From the NCBI GenBank assembly GCA_965372355.1, contig CBDVBZ010000003.1, forward strand, positions 1 to 64,000: a stretch of DNA of 64,000 bases, read 5' to 3'. The notes under the pieces were generated by a model, which worked only from the letters and a program-made list of their open reading frames with translations, was not told where the DNA came from and searched no databases. Position numbers and translations under genes: made by a program. Of this stretch, positions 8,934 through 17,812 are shown one piece after another. The stretch is from CBDVBZ01 sp965372355 (GTDB taxonomy: Bacteria; Krumholzibacteriota; Krumholzibacteriia; WVZY01). How positions within the stretch are numbered: the first letter of the stretch is position 1; every line of letters begins with the position of its first letter.

Positions 8934-9719
8934 GTGGCGCAGCCAATGATGCCGGAGGTTCGCGTTTACCCCGATCACGAGTCCATGAGCTGGGCGGTCG
9001 CGGAAGGCATCGTCGATTTCTCGAACATGGCGCTCGAAGGCAAAGACGATTTCTCGATCGGTCTTGCGGGGGGGCAGACTCCTCGTCGCCTCTACGAGAT
9101 CCTCGCGAGCGACTACATCGACCGACTGCAGTGGGACAAGGCTCATCTCTACTGGTGCGACGAACGCTACGTGTCACAGCGTGATCCTGACAGCAACTTT
9201 CGCATGTTCCACGAGAAGCTGCTCTACGACGTGCACGTTCCCCTGGTCAACACTCACCCGATGCCCACTCATCGAAAACGTGCGGCCGACGCGGCACTCG
9301 ACTACGAGCGCTTCATGCGTTCAGTGTTCAGCGGAAAATGGCCGCGTATCGATGTGGTTCTTCTCGGAATAGATAGGGATGGGCACACGGCGTCCATCTA
9401 CCCCGGCTCTCCGGCAGTCCGTACAAAGGACCGGTGGGTGATGGCGGTCGAGACGCCCGCCGAACCGCCGCTACGTCTGACGCTCACGCTTCCCGTGCTC
9501 AACGCGGCCGCCGCCGTGTTCTTCTTGGTGTCCGGGGAGGAAAAGGCGGAGACGATCCGACGGATTCTGAGTGAGCCGGCGGACGCGGACGGGTGCCCGG
9601 CGAGCGCCGTGAAACCAGTGGATGGCCGGCTCGTTTGGTGGCTGGACGAGGCGGCCTTTTCCAGGGTCGACGAGTCGCAGCTCCACGGGTTCGAAATCAG
9701 CCGCCACAGCGGCGGCTGA
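8934..9719 (+). CDS. pgl: 6-phosphogluconolactonase
   Basis: Hydrolyses 6-phosphoglucono-delta-lactone, the second step of the oxidative pentose phosphate pathway. The 261-residue product belongs to the NagB/DevB-like family: SIGLAGGQTPRRLYEIL, the WDKAHLYWCDERYV motif and LLGIDRDGHTASIYPGSPA are all present. Usual length is about 230-260. The start may be GTG at 8934 or, better spaced from AAGGTGG, ATG at 8946. No zwf or gnd lies nearby in the window, although tkt and tal are upstream. Confidence 0.93.
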   Translation: MAQPMMPEVRVYPDHESMSWAVAEGIVDFSNMALEGKDDFSIGLAGGQTPRRLYEILASDYIDRLQWDKAHLYWCDERYVSQRDPDSNFRMFHEKLLYDVHVPLVNTHPMPTHRKRAADAALDYERFMRSVFSGKWPRIDVVLLGIDRDGHTASIYPGSPAVRTKDRWVMAVETPAEPPLRLTLTLPVLNAAAAVFFLVSGEEKAETIRRILSEPADADGCPASAVKPVDGRLVWWLDEAAFSRVDESQLHGFEISRHSGG

Positions 9720-9805
9720 CGGCTACACGCCTCACCGGCAGCGGGACTTCCGGCGCCGGCGGTGGATTGAGCAAGTCTTCACTGGAGAAATACTCGGTTT
9801 CGGGC

Positions 9806-9811
9806 TAGAAT
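9806..9811 (+). promoter_or_regulatory. Weak promoter -10 candidate upstream of aldolase
   Basis: TAGAAT at 9806-9811 lies in the 218-base gap before the aldolase gene. No good -35 box stands 16-18 bases upstream, so this is only a tentative call. Confidence 0.25.
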
Positions 9812-9937
9812 GAGCGCGGCCTGCCCCTGTGTTTTTCACCCGGGGAGAGCAGCACCCGAGAACTCCGAACCAACCCTGGTTATGAGACGGGTGACGCGGG
9901 CAAACCAAACCAGAAAATCCCAAAACAGGAGGAGAAC

Positions 9938-10861
9938 ATGACGGAGGTTGTGCAGAGAATACTCAGTAACTATCCATCGGATAATCCGGGGTCGCGGGCG
10001 AATATCGCTCGGATACTCAACCACGGGCGTCTCGGCGGCACGGGTAAGCTCGTTGTGCTGCCCGTCGACCAGGGCTTCGAGCACGGACCGGCACGGAGCT
10101 TCGCGGCCAACGCACCCGGCTACGATCCGTTCTATCATGCCGAACTGGCCATCGACGCCGGCTGCAACGCCTACGCGGCACCACTCGGTTTTATCGACGC
10201 GATCGCGGATCGCTATGCCGGAGAATTGCCGTTGATCCTCAAAGTCAACAGCCACGACTCGCTGAGCGGCGAGAGGGATCCGATCCCGGCGCAGACGAGC
10301 ACCGTCGGCGACGCGCTGCGCCTCGGTTGTGCCGCAATCGGTTTTACGATCTATCCTGGCTCGGTGATGTGGCGCGAGATGTTTCAACAGCTACAGGAAG
10401 TCGCCGAAGAAGCGCGGGCCTGCGGTCTCGCCGTTATCGTGTGGGCGTACCCGCGCGGCACGAACCTGAGCAAAGAGGGCGAGACGGGTATCGATGTTAT
10501 TGCCTATGCCGCTCAGATCGCCGCGCAGATGGGTGCGCACATCATCAAGGTGAAACTGCCCAGCGACTATATTGAGCAGGACCCGGCGCGCAAGGTCTAC
10601 GAAGCCGAGAAGATCCCCGTTGCGACCATGACGGATCGTGTTAAACACGTCGTCCAGAGCGCGTTCAACGGCCGCCGGATCGTCATCTTCTCCGGTGGAA
10701 GCAAGCGCGGTGACGACGCGCTACTCGACGATATCCGTGCGATTCGTGACGGCGGCGGGTTTGGGTCGATCATCGGCCGCAACTCGTTCCAGCGTCCGCG
10801 GGACGAAGCGATCAAGTTTCTGCACACGATCATGGATATCTACTCGGGAGCGACCGACTAG
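9938..10861 (+). CDS. fbaB: Class I fructose-bisphosphate aldolase (DhnA/FbaB type)
   Basis: Schiff-base aldolase cleaving fructose 1,6-bisphosphate. The 307-residue product is of the archaeal/DhnA type: VVLPVDQGFEHGPARSF near the front, LILKVNSHDSL, GAHIIKVKLPSDYI with the likely Schiff-base Lys at residue 204 or 206, and RRIVIFSGGSKRGDD as the phosphate-binding end. ATG at 9938 follows AGGAGGAGAAC. It is followed by a strong terminator and appears monocistronic. Confidence 0.93.
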   Translation: MTEVVQRILSNYPSDNPGSRANIARILNHGRLGGTGKLVVLPVDQGFEHGPARSFAANAPGYDPFYHAELAIDAGCNAYAAPLGFIDAIADRYAGELPLILKVNSHDSLSGERDPIPAQTSTVGDALRLGCAAIGFTIYPGSVMWREMFQQLQEVAEEARACGLAVIVWAYPRGTNLSKEGETGIDVIAYAAQIAAQMGAHIIKVKLPSDYIEQDPARKVYEAEKIPVATMTDRVKHVVQSAFNGRRIVIFSGGSKRGDDALLDDIRAIRDGGGFGSIIGRNSFQRPRDEAIKFLHTIMDIYSGATD

Positions 10862-10884
10862 CGTTCACTTGCGAAGCGTTTACT

Positions 10885-10928
10885 TGGGGGGAGATGCCGA
10901 CGGACGGCGTCGTCCCCCTTGGCTTTTT
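10885..10928 (+). terminator. Rho-independent terminator after aldolase
   Basis: GGGGGGA plus GATGCCG pairs with CGGCGTC plus TCCCCC around an ACGGA loop, with one bulged G, followed by CTTTTTG. It lies 24 bases after the aldolase stop. Confidence 0.8.
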
Positions 10929-11141
10929 GGGGTGCTCGTGAGGCCTCGAGTGACCGACCGGGAAGCGCCGCCGCACGCACGATCTCCATCTAACCTGTTG
11001 TTGCAGTGAGTGATATGGCAGGTGGTGAATATTGCGCCGCGATTTCTTGTACGGATAGCAGTGGTGAGTCCGCCGGAGGCGGCGAACGCACGGGAGATGG
11101 GTGGGAAACAACAAGTTCACTCTACAGCTTGGCCGCAGTTT

Positions 11142-11150
11142 TGCTATTCT
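11142..11150 (+). promoter_or_regulatory. Extended -10 promoter candidate for the zinc-ribbon gene
   Basis: TGC-TATTCT at 11142-11150 is an extended -10 element 43 bases before the TTG at 11194; no clear -35. Between the aldolase terminator and this point (10929-11141) nothing else was recognised. Confidence 0.35.
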
Positions 11151-11193
11151 GTGGTCGGATCCCATCTGAAGATTGAGCAAAAGGAGCGATGGG

Positions 11194-11586
11194 TTGCGCT
11201 GCCCGACTTGTGGAGAGTTCCTGATAGCGATCGAGATCGAGAACGTAGAGATCGATCACTGCACGGCCTGCGGAGGAATCTGGCTCGATTCCGGCGAGCT
11301 CGAGCTGCTGCTCGAGGGCGCGGCAAACAAAGACGCACTGATGGCCAGTCTTGCGAACCACAGGGGAGCCGCCGAGGAGGATCGTCGGTGCCCGATCTGC
11401 TCGAAGAGCCTGGACAAGGTAATGTACGGCGAGGGCGACAGGGTCATGCTCGATGTCTGCCCCCGCAACGATGGACTGTGGTTTGACCGTGGTGAGCTAA
11501 GTGACGTGATCAAGATGGGTGACTTCGCCGCGGACCGACGTATATACGAATTGATCAAAGAGGTGTTCGCCGGCAGCGACGGCTGA
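11194..11586 (+). CDS. Tandem TFIIB-type zinc-ribbon protein
   Basis: The small product (130 residues from this start) has two zinc-ribbon modules of the bacterial zf-TFIIB family. The first has CPTCGEFL paired with [15 protein letters not shown]; the second has CPICSKSLD paired with [18 protein letters not shown] prefer the TTG at 11194, giving MRCPTCGE, because AAAGGAG ends 8 bases upstream and family members start just before the first CxxC; an in-frame TTG at 11173 is the alternative. It precedes lemA and the M48 protease gene, which ends in zinc ribbons of its own. Function unknown. Confidence 0.82.
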   Translation: MRCPTCGEFLIAIEIENVEIDHCTACGGIWLDSGELELLLEGAANKDALMASLANHRGAAEEDRRCPICSKSLDKVMYGEGDRVMLDVCPRNDGLWFDRGELSDVIKMGDFAADRRIYELIKEVFAGSDG

Positions 11587-11660
11587 TGGGCTCGTCGACA
11601 GCCGGAGGTCAAAGCGGGCTTGCTCAATGTAAGCTCAGCCCTGGAGATAGGAGGCGAAAG

Positions 11661-12218
11661 ATGATTGGATGGATCCTACTGGCGGTACCGATAGCCCTGG
11701 TGATCTGGGGTGTTGGTATCTACAACACACTGGTCCGGCTTCGCAACGCGGTCAAGAACGCGTGGTCGCAGATCGATGTCCAGCTCAAGAGACGGCACGA
11801 TCTGATTCCAAACCTCGTCGAAACGGCCAAGGGCTATATGAAACACGAGCGTGAGACCTTCGAGGAGGTCACAAAGGCTCGCAGCCGGGCGATGGATGCC
11901 GGTACAGTGGGCGAGAAAGCGAAGGCGGAGGGCGGCCTCAGCGGCGCATTGGGTCGGTTCATGCTGGTCGTCGAGAACTATCCCGAGTTGAAGGCAAACG
12001 AGAACTTCCTGGCCCTGCAGGAGGAGCTGACATCGACTGAGAACCGGATTGCCTACTCGCGGCAGGGATACAACGACTCGGCGTACTTTCTTAACAACAA
12101 GATCCAGATGTTTCCGTCGAACGTCATCGCCAACACTTTCAACTTCCATCAGGAAGAGTTCTTCGAGATCGAGGACGCGACAGAGCGCGAGGCGCCGAAG
12201 GTCAGTTTTACCCAGTAA
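11661..12218 (+). CDS. lemA: LemA family membrane-anchored protein
   Basis: 185 residues: an N-terminal transmembrane helix ([19 protein letters not shown]), then the LemA core [25 protein letters not shown]-like [11 protein letters not shown], and [17 protein letters not shown], ending with [13 protein letters not shown]. LemA proteins are helical-bundle proteins exposed outside the inner membrane and are commonly encoded beside M48 peptidases, as here. ATG at 11661 follows ATAGGAGGCGAAAG. The larger upstream open frame (from 11586) is not needed. Role unknown; a scaffold or partner of the protease is inferred from synteny. Confidence 0.93.
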   Translation: MIGWILLAVPIALVIWGVGIYNTLVRLRNAVKNAWSQIDVQLKRRHDLIPNLVETAKGYMKHERETFEEVTKARSRAMDAGTVGEKAKAEGGLSGALGRFMLVVENYPELKANENFLALQEELTSTENRIAYSRQGYNDSAYFLNNKIQMFPSNVIANTFNFHQEEFFEIEDATEREAPKVSFTQ

Positions 12219-12242
12219 CCCGCTCCCGGAGGTCCGGTCACC

Positions 12243-13724
12243 GTGATGTGGGAATTGATACGTCAGAACCGAAGAAAGTCGATGTGGCTGTTTGCCATAA
12301 TGGCTACGCTGCTCGTGCTCCTCGGGTTCGTGGTGGGGAACGTTTTCGATCCCGAGCGTGGCGGAGTTCTGGGTATCGTGATCTCTGTCGGGATCTTCAT
12401 TTTCCTCACAGCCCTGACGTTTCGTTCCGGCGACGACATTCTGCTCAGAGTCAGCGGAGCCAAAGAGGTCGGGAGGGATCTCCACCCGCGACTGTTCAAC
12501 GTCGTCGAAGAGATGAAAATCGCCGCCGGTCTGCCGGCGATGCCCCGCGTTTTTATCATCGATGAACCCGCACCCAACGCATTTGCTATCGGTCTGAAGC
12601 CTGAGAAAAGCGCCGTTGCGGTAACGGCTGGGTTGCTCGAGCGTCTCAACCGCGACGAACTCCAGGGTGTTGTTGCGCACGAAGTAGCGCACATCATGAA
12701 TCGGGATTCGCAGCTCATGACCGTGGCTGGGATCATGTTGGGGAGTATCGTGCTCGTCTCGCAGGTATTCTTAAGAAGTTGGTGGTTCATCCCGTCGGGT
12801 TCCCGGCGCTATCGCTCGAAGGGACCGAGCGGCGGCAGTCCGCAGCTGCAACTTGTGATGATCGGGCTCGCGATCCTGCTCGCGATTCTGGCACCGATAT
12901 TCGCAAACCTGCTCTATCTTGCGATCTCGAGGAAGAGGGAGTTTCTTGCCGATGCGAGCGCCGTTCGCTTGACCCGTTATCCGGAAGGTCTTGCCTCCGC
13001 CCTCGAAAAGATATCGTCTGTGGACATAAAGCTCGAATCGGCCAACAAGGTCACCGCGCCGATGTTCATCATCAATCCTCTGTTGAAGCGCGCCGCGAAA
13101 CTCTCCGGTCTCTCCAGCACGCATCCGCCCATCGAGGAGCGGGTCAAGATCCTGCGGTTTATGACGCGGGGCGCGGATCTGGCGACGTATCAGAAGGCCT
13201 ACTCGAGAATGCGGGGCAAACCGATGCCGATCATACCTCCGTCGGGGCTTCGCAAGAGCAAGCACGTCGATATCCGAGAGGCCACACTGGATGACCAGGT
13301 ACCGAAGAGCAACAAGAAAACGACACGGGACGTGATGGATCTGATGCGGGCGGTCAACGAGTACGCGTTTATCGTCTGCATGTGCGGGCTCAAGATGAAG
13401 CTTCCCCCCGAGATGCCATCCGACTCGACCGTCGCCTGTCCTCGTTGTGGCCGTGGCAACAAGATCCCCGTGGCCGAAATGGCTCCCCTCGCCGCAATAG
13501 TCGGGGCTGCCATCACCGACCAGACGTCCGCGCCATCGGGCGATCCGGCGCCCTTCAGATCGCGGGATCTCGAGTATGCGAGGAAGGGAAGTGGTTGGGA
13601 GACATTCTCTTGTGAATGCGGAAGGCTGATCCAGTTATCTCCGGCGTTTGGCGGAAGCGCGCTTCGCTGCCACGACTGCGGCCGCAAGGTCAAGATCATC
13701 CTCCCGAGCCCTCAGAAAAAATAA
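12243..13724 (+). CDS. M48 family zinc metalloprotease (HtpX-like) with C-terminal zinc ribbons
   Basis: Membrane zinc protease of 493 residues. Two N-terminal helices (LFAIMATLLVLLGFVVGNVF; GVLGIVISVGIFIFLTALTF) precede the active site AHEVAHIMNRD (His146-Glu147, His150). Two more helices follow, then the third ligand region SRKREFLADASAVRLT and THPPIEERVKIL. Unusually, about 120 residues follow with two zinc ribbons: CMCGLKMK paired with CPRCGRGNK (from residue 379), and CECGRLIQ paired with CHDCGRKVK (from residue 457). The start is GTG 12243 or ATG 12246, behind CGGAGGT. Gap from lemA is 24 bases, so one operon. Envelope protein quality control is the family role. Confidence 0.92.
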   Translation: MMWELIRQNRRKSMWLFAIMATLLVLLGFVVGNVFDPERGGVLGIVISVGIFIFLTALTFRSGDDILLRVSGAKEVGRDLHPRLFNVVEEMKIAAGLPAMPRVFIIDEPAPNAFAIGLKPEKSAVAVTAGLLERLNRDELQGVVAHEVAHIMNRDSQLMTVAGIMLGSIVLVSQVFLRSWWFIPSGSRRYRSKGPSGGSPQLQLVMIGLAILLAILAPIFANLLYLAISRKREFLADASAVRLTRYPEGLASALEKISSVDIKLESANKVTAPMFIINPLLKRAAKLSGLSSTHPPIEERVKILRFMTRGADLATYQKAYSRMRGKPMPIIPPSGLRKSKHVDIREATLDDQVPKSNKKTTRDVMDLMRAVNEYAFIVCMCGLKMKLPPEMPSDSTVACPRCGRGNKIPVAEMAPLAAIVGAAITDQTSAPSGDPAPFRSRDLEYARKGSGWETFSCECGRLIQLSPAFGGSALRCHDCGRKVKIILPSPQKK

Positions 13725-13801
13725 TAGTAGACGCCATTTGCGCGATTGTCGTATGAAAATAACGTCGATCGGCAGACGCTTATAACAAGGAAGGTGCGCG
13801 A

Positions 13802-14272
13802 ATGATACGTACAGCACTAGTAACCATTCTGGGCCTCGCGCTGATATCGGGGAGTGCGCTGGCTGCGGATGGCCGGTTTGGCATTGGGGCCATCGTGGGT
13901 GAACCCACGGGGTTGAGCGGGGAGATGTGGCTGACGGAGAATACGGCGATCGATGCCGCGGTTGCGTGGTCGTTTGGCAGTGGAGAAGACGCGTTTCTCA
14001 TCCACTCGGACTACCTTTTCTATAACACGGGATTGATCGACGTCAAAAAGGGAAGCATGGCGGTTTACTTCGGTCTTGGCGGTCGCATCAAGTTTGCAAA
14101 CGACACACAGGTTGGGATTCGTATTCCGGTGGGTCTCGATTATCTCTTTGAGGGTGCCCCGGTAGACCTTTTTGGCGAGGTTGTTCCCATTCTGGATCTG
14201 GTGGACAAGACGGAGTTGAATTTCGCCGCAGCTGTTGGTGTTCGTTACTTCTTTGGCAAACGGTCGTACTGA
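13802..14272 (+). CDS. Small secreted, probably outer-membrane, protein
   Basis: 156 residues with a clear signal peptide (MIRTALVTILGLALISGSALA, cut before ADGRF). The mature part alternates hydrophobic and polar residues: GAIVGEPTGLSGEMWL, NTGLIDVKKGSMAVYFGLGG, VGIRIPVGLDYLFEG, and ends AAAVGVRYFFGKRSY. The aromatic-rich C-terminus suits a small beta-barrel. ATG at 13802 follows AAGGAAGGTGCGCGA. I cannot name the family; a small outer-membrane beta-barrel is the best reading. Confidence 0.75.
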   Translation: MIRTALVTILGLALISGSALAADGRFGIGAIVGEPTGLSGEMWLTENTAIDAAVAWSFGSGEDAFLIHSDYLFYNTGLIDVKKGSMAVYFGLGGRIKFANDTQVGIRIPVGLDYLFEGAPVDLFGEVVPILDLVDKTELNFAAAVGVRYFFGKRSY

Positions 14273-14309
14273 TCCGTTTCGCACTATAGTTGCTACAAGC
14301 GAATTTCTT

Positions 14310-14356
14310 GGGGGGAGAGTGCCATTGTCGTTCATCGGCAGGGTTTCTCTCCCCCC
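14310..14356. terminator. Strong hairpin, possible terminator
   Basis: GGGGGGAGAG pairs perfectly with CTCTCCCCCC; inside the loop TGCC pairs with GGCA. No U-run follows, so it may stabilise the upstream mRNA or terminate inefficiently. It lies 37 bases after the gene ending at 14272. Confidence 0.5.
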
Positions 14357-14545
14357 CCCGCCACTGCGTCGGAGATCACGAGAAAACCAGGAATAGTCAC
14401 AAATCAACCTGTGATCTACCTCAACGGTAATAATCGGTTAGTATAAAGGAAGTTACACGTCATCAAGACATCAGGTTCCGCAATCCCTTGTTCCTGCCCG
14501 TACAGTATCTAGACAACAATACGGCGGCTTTTCTGCGTCATTAAC

Positions 14546-14574
14546 TTGCGCGAACACACTTTGTTTGTTACACT
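14546..14574 (+). promoter_or_regulatory. Promoter for the KamA-like gene
   Basis: TTGCGC (14546-14551), 17-base spacer, TACACT (14569-14574). The -10 overlaps the small dyad ACACT-TAG-AGTGT (14570-14582), a possible operator. Transcription from here gives a leader of about 175 nt. Confidence 0.5.
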
Positions 14575-14622
14575 TAGAGTGTGACTATACATGCACGTCA
14601 AGTTATGACTACCACGCGTTAC

Positions 14623-14649
14623 GAACACGTTTTCTTGTGAAACGTGTTC
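14623..14649 (+). promoter_or_regulatory. Perfect inverted repeat in the leader of the KamA-like gene
   Basis: GAACACGTTT and AAACGTGTTC form a perfect 10-bp inverted repeat around TCTTGTG, about 105 bases before the GTG start. It is followed by a T-rich stretch, so it could be a leader hairpin, an attenuator or a DNA operator. The rest of the 482-base gap 14273-14754 holds the hairpin at 14310 and this promoter; nothing else is recognised. Confidence 0.5.
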
Positions 14650-14754
14650 TGTCGGTTTGTTCCTTTTCGTCAAGAAGCTCCCGCCCGAGCATAGTTGCAG
14701 TTTGCGTGGCAAAACAGCCACTCGACTAAATATGTCAACAAAAGAGGTGAAGGC

Positions 14755-15885
14755 GTGGCAAAGCCGAGATACATAACAAGGCTCGATCAACTCGAAGGAA
14801 TAGACGAGAACGGCAAGCTGCGGCTAAGGGAGGTTGCAGGACGGTTCGTCTTTCGGACCAACGAGTATTATCTGTCGCTTATCGACTGGTCCGATCCGGA
14901 TGATCCGATCCGCCGTATCGTGGTGCCGGATGAGACGGAGCTCGAAGACTGGGGCTGTCTGGACGCCTCCTCAGAGGCGGATTACACCGTCGTGCCCGGT
15001 CTGGAGCACAAGTACCGGTCGACCGCGCTGATGCTCGTGAACGACGTCTGTGGTTCGTATTGTCGGTTCTGTTTTCGCAAGCGCCTGTTTATGGACGGCA
15101 ACGATGAGGTCGTCAAGGACGTGCGGGCCGGGTTGAAGTACATACGCGGGCACGGGGAGATCACGAATGTGCTGCTCAGCGGCGGAGATCCGTTGATCAT
15201 GTCCACGAGCAAGCTGGAGACGATCCTCCGCCGGCTGCGCGCGATCGATCACGTGCAGATCATCCGCATCGGCACCAAGATGCCGGTGTTCAATCCGTAT
15301 CGTATTATCGAAGATCCGGCGCTCCTCGAGGTGATCGGCAGATACAGTACGTTTGAGAAGCGTATATACGTGATGGTTCACATCAATCATCCCGCGGAGC
15401 TGACGGATGTTGCCGTCGAGGGGCTCGGTCTCCTGCAGAAGGCAGGTGCTGTCACGGTCAACCAGACCCCGATCATCGCCGGTGTCAACGATGATCCGGC
15501 CGTGTTGTCCGAGCTCTTCAACAAACTCTCTTACATCGGTGTTACTCCGTACTATGTCTTTCAGTGTCGACCGACCCAGGGCAACCGCACCTTTAGCATC
15601 CCTGTCGAACGTTCTTACGAGATCTTCGAGCAGGCGCGCGCGAGCAGCTCCGGTCTGGCCAAACGGGCAAGGCTTGTTATGTCGCACAGCACAGGCAAGG
15701 TAGAGACCGTTGGTTTGACGGACACTCACATTTTCTTCAAGTACGTCCGCGCGCATTGCGACAGCGACAATTCGCGGTTCCTCGTCTTCGAGCGCAACCC
15801 GAATGCCTACTGGTTCGATGACTACGAGGAGGCGGTTCAGATCTCCACGCCGGACAAACGCCGTTGGTTGACGGGCACAGACTGA
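14755..15885 (+). CDS. KamA-family radical SAM protein (lysine 2,3-aminomutase-like)
   Basis: 376 residues. The radical-SAM cluster motif CGSYCRFCFRKR is at residues 99-110 (Cys99, Cys103, Cys106). Other KamA-family motifs: NVLLSGGDPLIMS, IRIGTKMPVFNPYRI, NQTPIIAGVNDDP, and GVTPYYVFQCRPTQGN. The late SHSTGKVE places a Lys where lysine 2,3-aminomutases bind PLP. The start is GTG at 14755 with AGAGGTGA upstream; a longer open frame runs back to 14695. It is shorter than clostridial KamA (about 416 residues), and no yodP-like acetyltransferase or EF-P gene is adjacent, so lysine aminomutase, EpmB or another substrate all remain possible. Confidence 0.85.
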   Translation: MAKPRYITRLDQLEGIDENGKLRLREVAGRFVFRTNEYYLSLIDWSDPDDPIRRIVVPDETELEDWGCLDASSEADYTVVPGLEHKYRSTALMLVNDVCGSYCRFCFRKRLFMDGNDEVVKDVRAGLKYIRGHGEITNVLLSGGDPLIMSTSKLETILRRLRAIDHVQIIRIGTKMPVFNPYRIIEDPALLEVIGRYSTFEKRIYVMVHINHPAELTDVAVEGLGLLQKAGAVTVNQTPIIAGVNDDPAVLSELFNKLSYIGVTPYYVFQCRPTQGNRTFSIPVERSYEIFEQARASSSGLAKRARLVMSHSTGKVETVGLTDTHIFFKYVRAHCDSDNSRFLVFERNPNAYWFDDYEEAVQISTPDKRRWLTGTD

Positions 15886-16025
15886 CGCCGGGCCCGCCAT
15901 CTGGCCTCAGCCCCTTTCGGGACCTGTGAGTTTGTGATATGCTCTCTCGAGTAAATCTCGGGGGAGTTGTTTTTGTTGCGGGGCCAATTGGCGAGCTTCG
16001 TGGTGAATCTGGCGGAGGTTTCTGG

Positions 16026-17699
16026 ATGAGACTTGTGGAATGCGTTCCCAATTTCAGCGAGGGCAACGATCAGGGAGTAATTGACACAATCACAGCCGCG
16101 ATACAGGCGACGGATGGTGCGCACCTGCTCGATGTGGACGCGGGCAAAGATACCAACAGAACAGTGGTGACGTTCGTAGCCAGGTACGACGCCGTCGTAT
16201 CGGCGGCGTTCAACGCGATCCAAACCGCCGCGCGCATGATCGACATGAGCCAGCACAGCGGAGCGCATGCGCGTATGGGTGCCACCGATGTCTGTCCGAT
16301 AATTCCGGTAAGCGGTGTGACAATGGAGGACTGCGTCGAGCTGGCCAAGAAGCTGGGCGCCCGGGTTGGGGAAGAGCTCGGGATTCCGATCTATCTCTAC
16401 GAGCACGCGGCGGCGACGCCGGAGCGCAAAAACCTCGCGAACATCCGTGCGGGCGAATACGAGGGGCTCTCGGAGAAGATCACGGATCCGGCGTGGAAGC
16501 CGGATTTTGGGCCCGTGGAGTTCAATCCGAAAAGCGGGGCGACGGTGATTGGAGCCCGGGAGTTTTTGATCGCATACAACGTCAACTTGAATACGCGGGA
16601 CCGCAAGATCGCCACCGACATCGCCCTGTCGATCCGCGAGGCCGGTCGCGCAAAGCGTGACGCCAGCGGCAAGGTTGTGAGGGATGCCGACGGCAAGCTG
16701 ATCAAGGTACCGGGCACGCTCAAGGAGTGCAAGGCGGTGGGCTGGTACATCGACGAGTACCGCCGCGCGCAGGTCTCGATCAACCTCACCAACGCCACGA
16801 TCACCCCACCCGCCATCACCTTCGATGAGGTCAAGCGCCAGGCGGAAGAGCGGGGTCTGCGCGTAACCGGCAGCGAGTTGGTGGGTCTTATTCCGCTCGA
16901 TGCGATGCTGCACGCGGGACGCCATTATCTCATGCTACAGGGGAAATCAACGGGTGTGCCGGAGGCGGAGCTGATCGAAACGGCAATCCAGTCGTTGGGT
17001 CTGAACGAGATCAGCCTGTTTGACCCCAAGCAGAAGATCATCGAGTATCGCGTGGCTGATGAGAGACCGCTTGCCGATGCGTCGGTGACCGCTTTTGTCG
17101 ACGAGACATCGATTGACTCGCCGGTGCCGGGGGGCGGAAGTGTTGCGGCGCTAATGGGTTCGCTCGCCGCAGCGTTGACGAGCATGGTGGCGAACTTGAC
17201 GGCGGGGAAGAAGGGTTATGAGAATGTGGATGAGGAGATGAAGACGGTCGCCGTGGTAGCCCAGTCGCTGAAGGCAACCTTGTTGAACGCCGTGGATGAT
17301 GACTCAGACGCGTTCGATCAGGTGATGGCGGCGATGCGTCTGCCCAAGAAGACGGACGCGGACCGTGAGCACCGGGATACCATGATCGAGGAGGCCACCA
17401 GGGGCGCGGTGGCTGTCCCCATGTCGGTCCTGCGGCAGTGCCAGGAGCTCCTGGATCCGGTGCAGGCGGTAGCCGAGCGGGGCAATGCGAACTCCGTCAG
17501 TGACGCCGGCGTGGCGGCCCTTGCGCTGCGCGCGGCAGCATCGGGGGCGGTGCTAAACGTGCTGATCAACCTCGGCGGTCTGTCCGACAAGCCCTACGTG
17601 GCGGGCACTGGCGATGAGGCCTTGTCGATACGCGGGACCATCGATAAACGCTGTGATTCCCTGGCGAAGCTCGTCGAGGAGAAGGTTCGAGACCAATAG
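16026..17699 (+). CDS. ftcD: Bifunctional glutamate formimidoyltransferase / formimidoyl-THF cyclodeaminase
   Basis: 557 residues combining the two final enzymes of one route of histidine degradation to glutamate. Residues 1 to about 300 are the transferase: MRLVECVPNFSEGND, AHLLDVDAGKDTNRTVVTF, HSGAHARMGATDVCPIIP. After a linker ending ADERPLADAS comes the helical cyclodeaminase: FVDETSIDSPVPGGGSVAAL, DDDSDAFDQVMAAMRLPK, and NANSVSDAGVAALALRAA. Fusion in this order is the mammalian-type FTCD arrangement, also seen in some bacteria. ATG 16026 follows GGCGGAGGT; the upstream extension to 15939 is unlikely. No hutH, hutU or hutI is in the window. Confidence 0.94.
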   Translation: MRLVECVPNFSEGNDQGVIDTITAAIQATDGAHLLDVDAGKDTNRTVVTFVARYDAVVSAAFNAIQTAARMIDMSQHSGAHARMGATDVCPIIPVSGVTMEDCVELAKKLGARVGEELGIPIYLYEHAAATPERKNLANIRAGEYEGLSEKITDPAWKPDFGPVEFNPKSGATVIGAREFLIAYNVNLNTRDRKIATDIALSIREAGRAKRDASGKVVRDADGKLIKVPGTLKECKAVGWYIDEYRRAQVSINLTNATITPPAITFDEVKRQAEERGLRVTGSELVGLIPLDAMLHAGRHYLMLQGKSTGVPEAELIETAIQSLGLNEISLFDPKQKIIEYRVADERPLADASVTAFVDETSIDSPVPGGGSVAALMGSLAAALTSMVANLTAGKKGYENVDEEMKTVAVVAQSLKATLLNAVDDDSDAFDQVMAAMRLPKKTDADREHRDTMIEEATRGAVAVPMSVLRQCQELLDPVQAVAERGNANSVSDAGVAALALRAAASGAVLNVLINLGGLSDKPYVAGTGDEALSIRGTIDKRCDSLAKLVEEKVRDQ

Positions 17700-17704
17700 G
17701 TTGG

Positions 17705-17727
17705 GCCGAGGCATCAAACGCCTTGGC
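17705..17727 (+). terminator. Hairpin after ftcD, possible terminator
   Basis: GCCGAGGC and GCCTTGGC pair over 8 bp (one G-T) with a 7-base loop, 5 bases after the ftcD stop. There is no U-run, so termination is uncertain. Confidence 0.4.
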
Positions 17728-17750
17728 GACCGGTCTGATTGTGCTATACT
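17723..17750 (+). promoter_or_regulatory. Extended -10 promoter for the 89-residue gene
   Basis: TTGGCG (17723-17728), 16-base spacer, TGC-TATACT (-10 at 17745-17750), 63 bases before the ATG at 17813. It overlaps the end of the hairpin at 17705-17727. Confidence 0.55.
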
Positions 17751-17812
17751 CAGTTCTTTCAACGAGAAAGTAAGAACCCTGATAGATCGTTTCCAGTACG
17801 AAAGGAGTCAAA

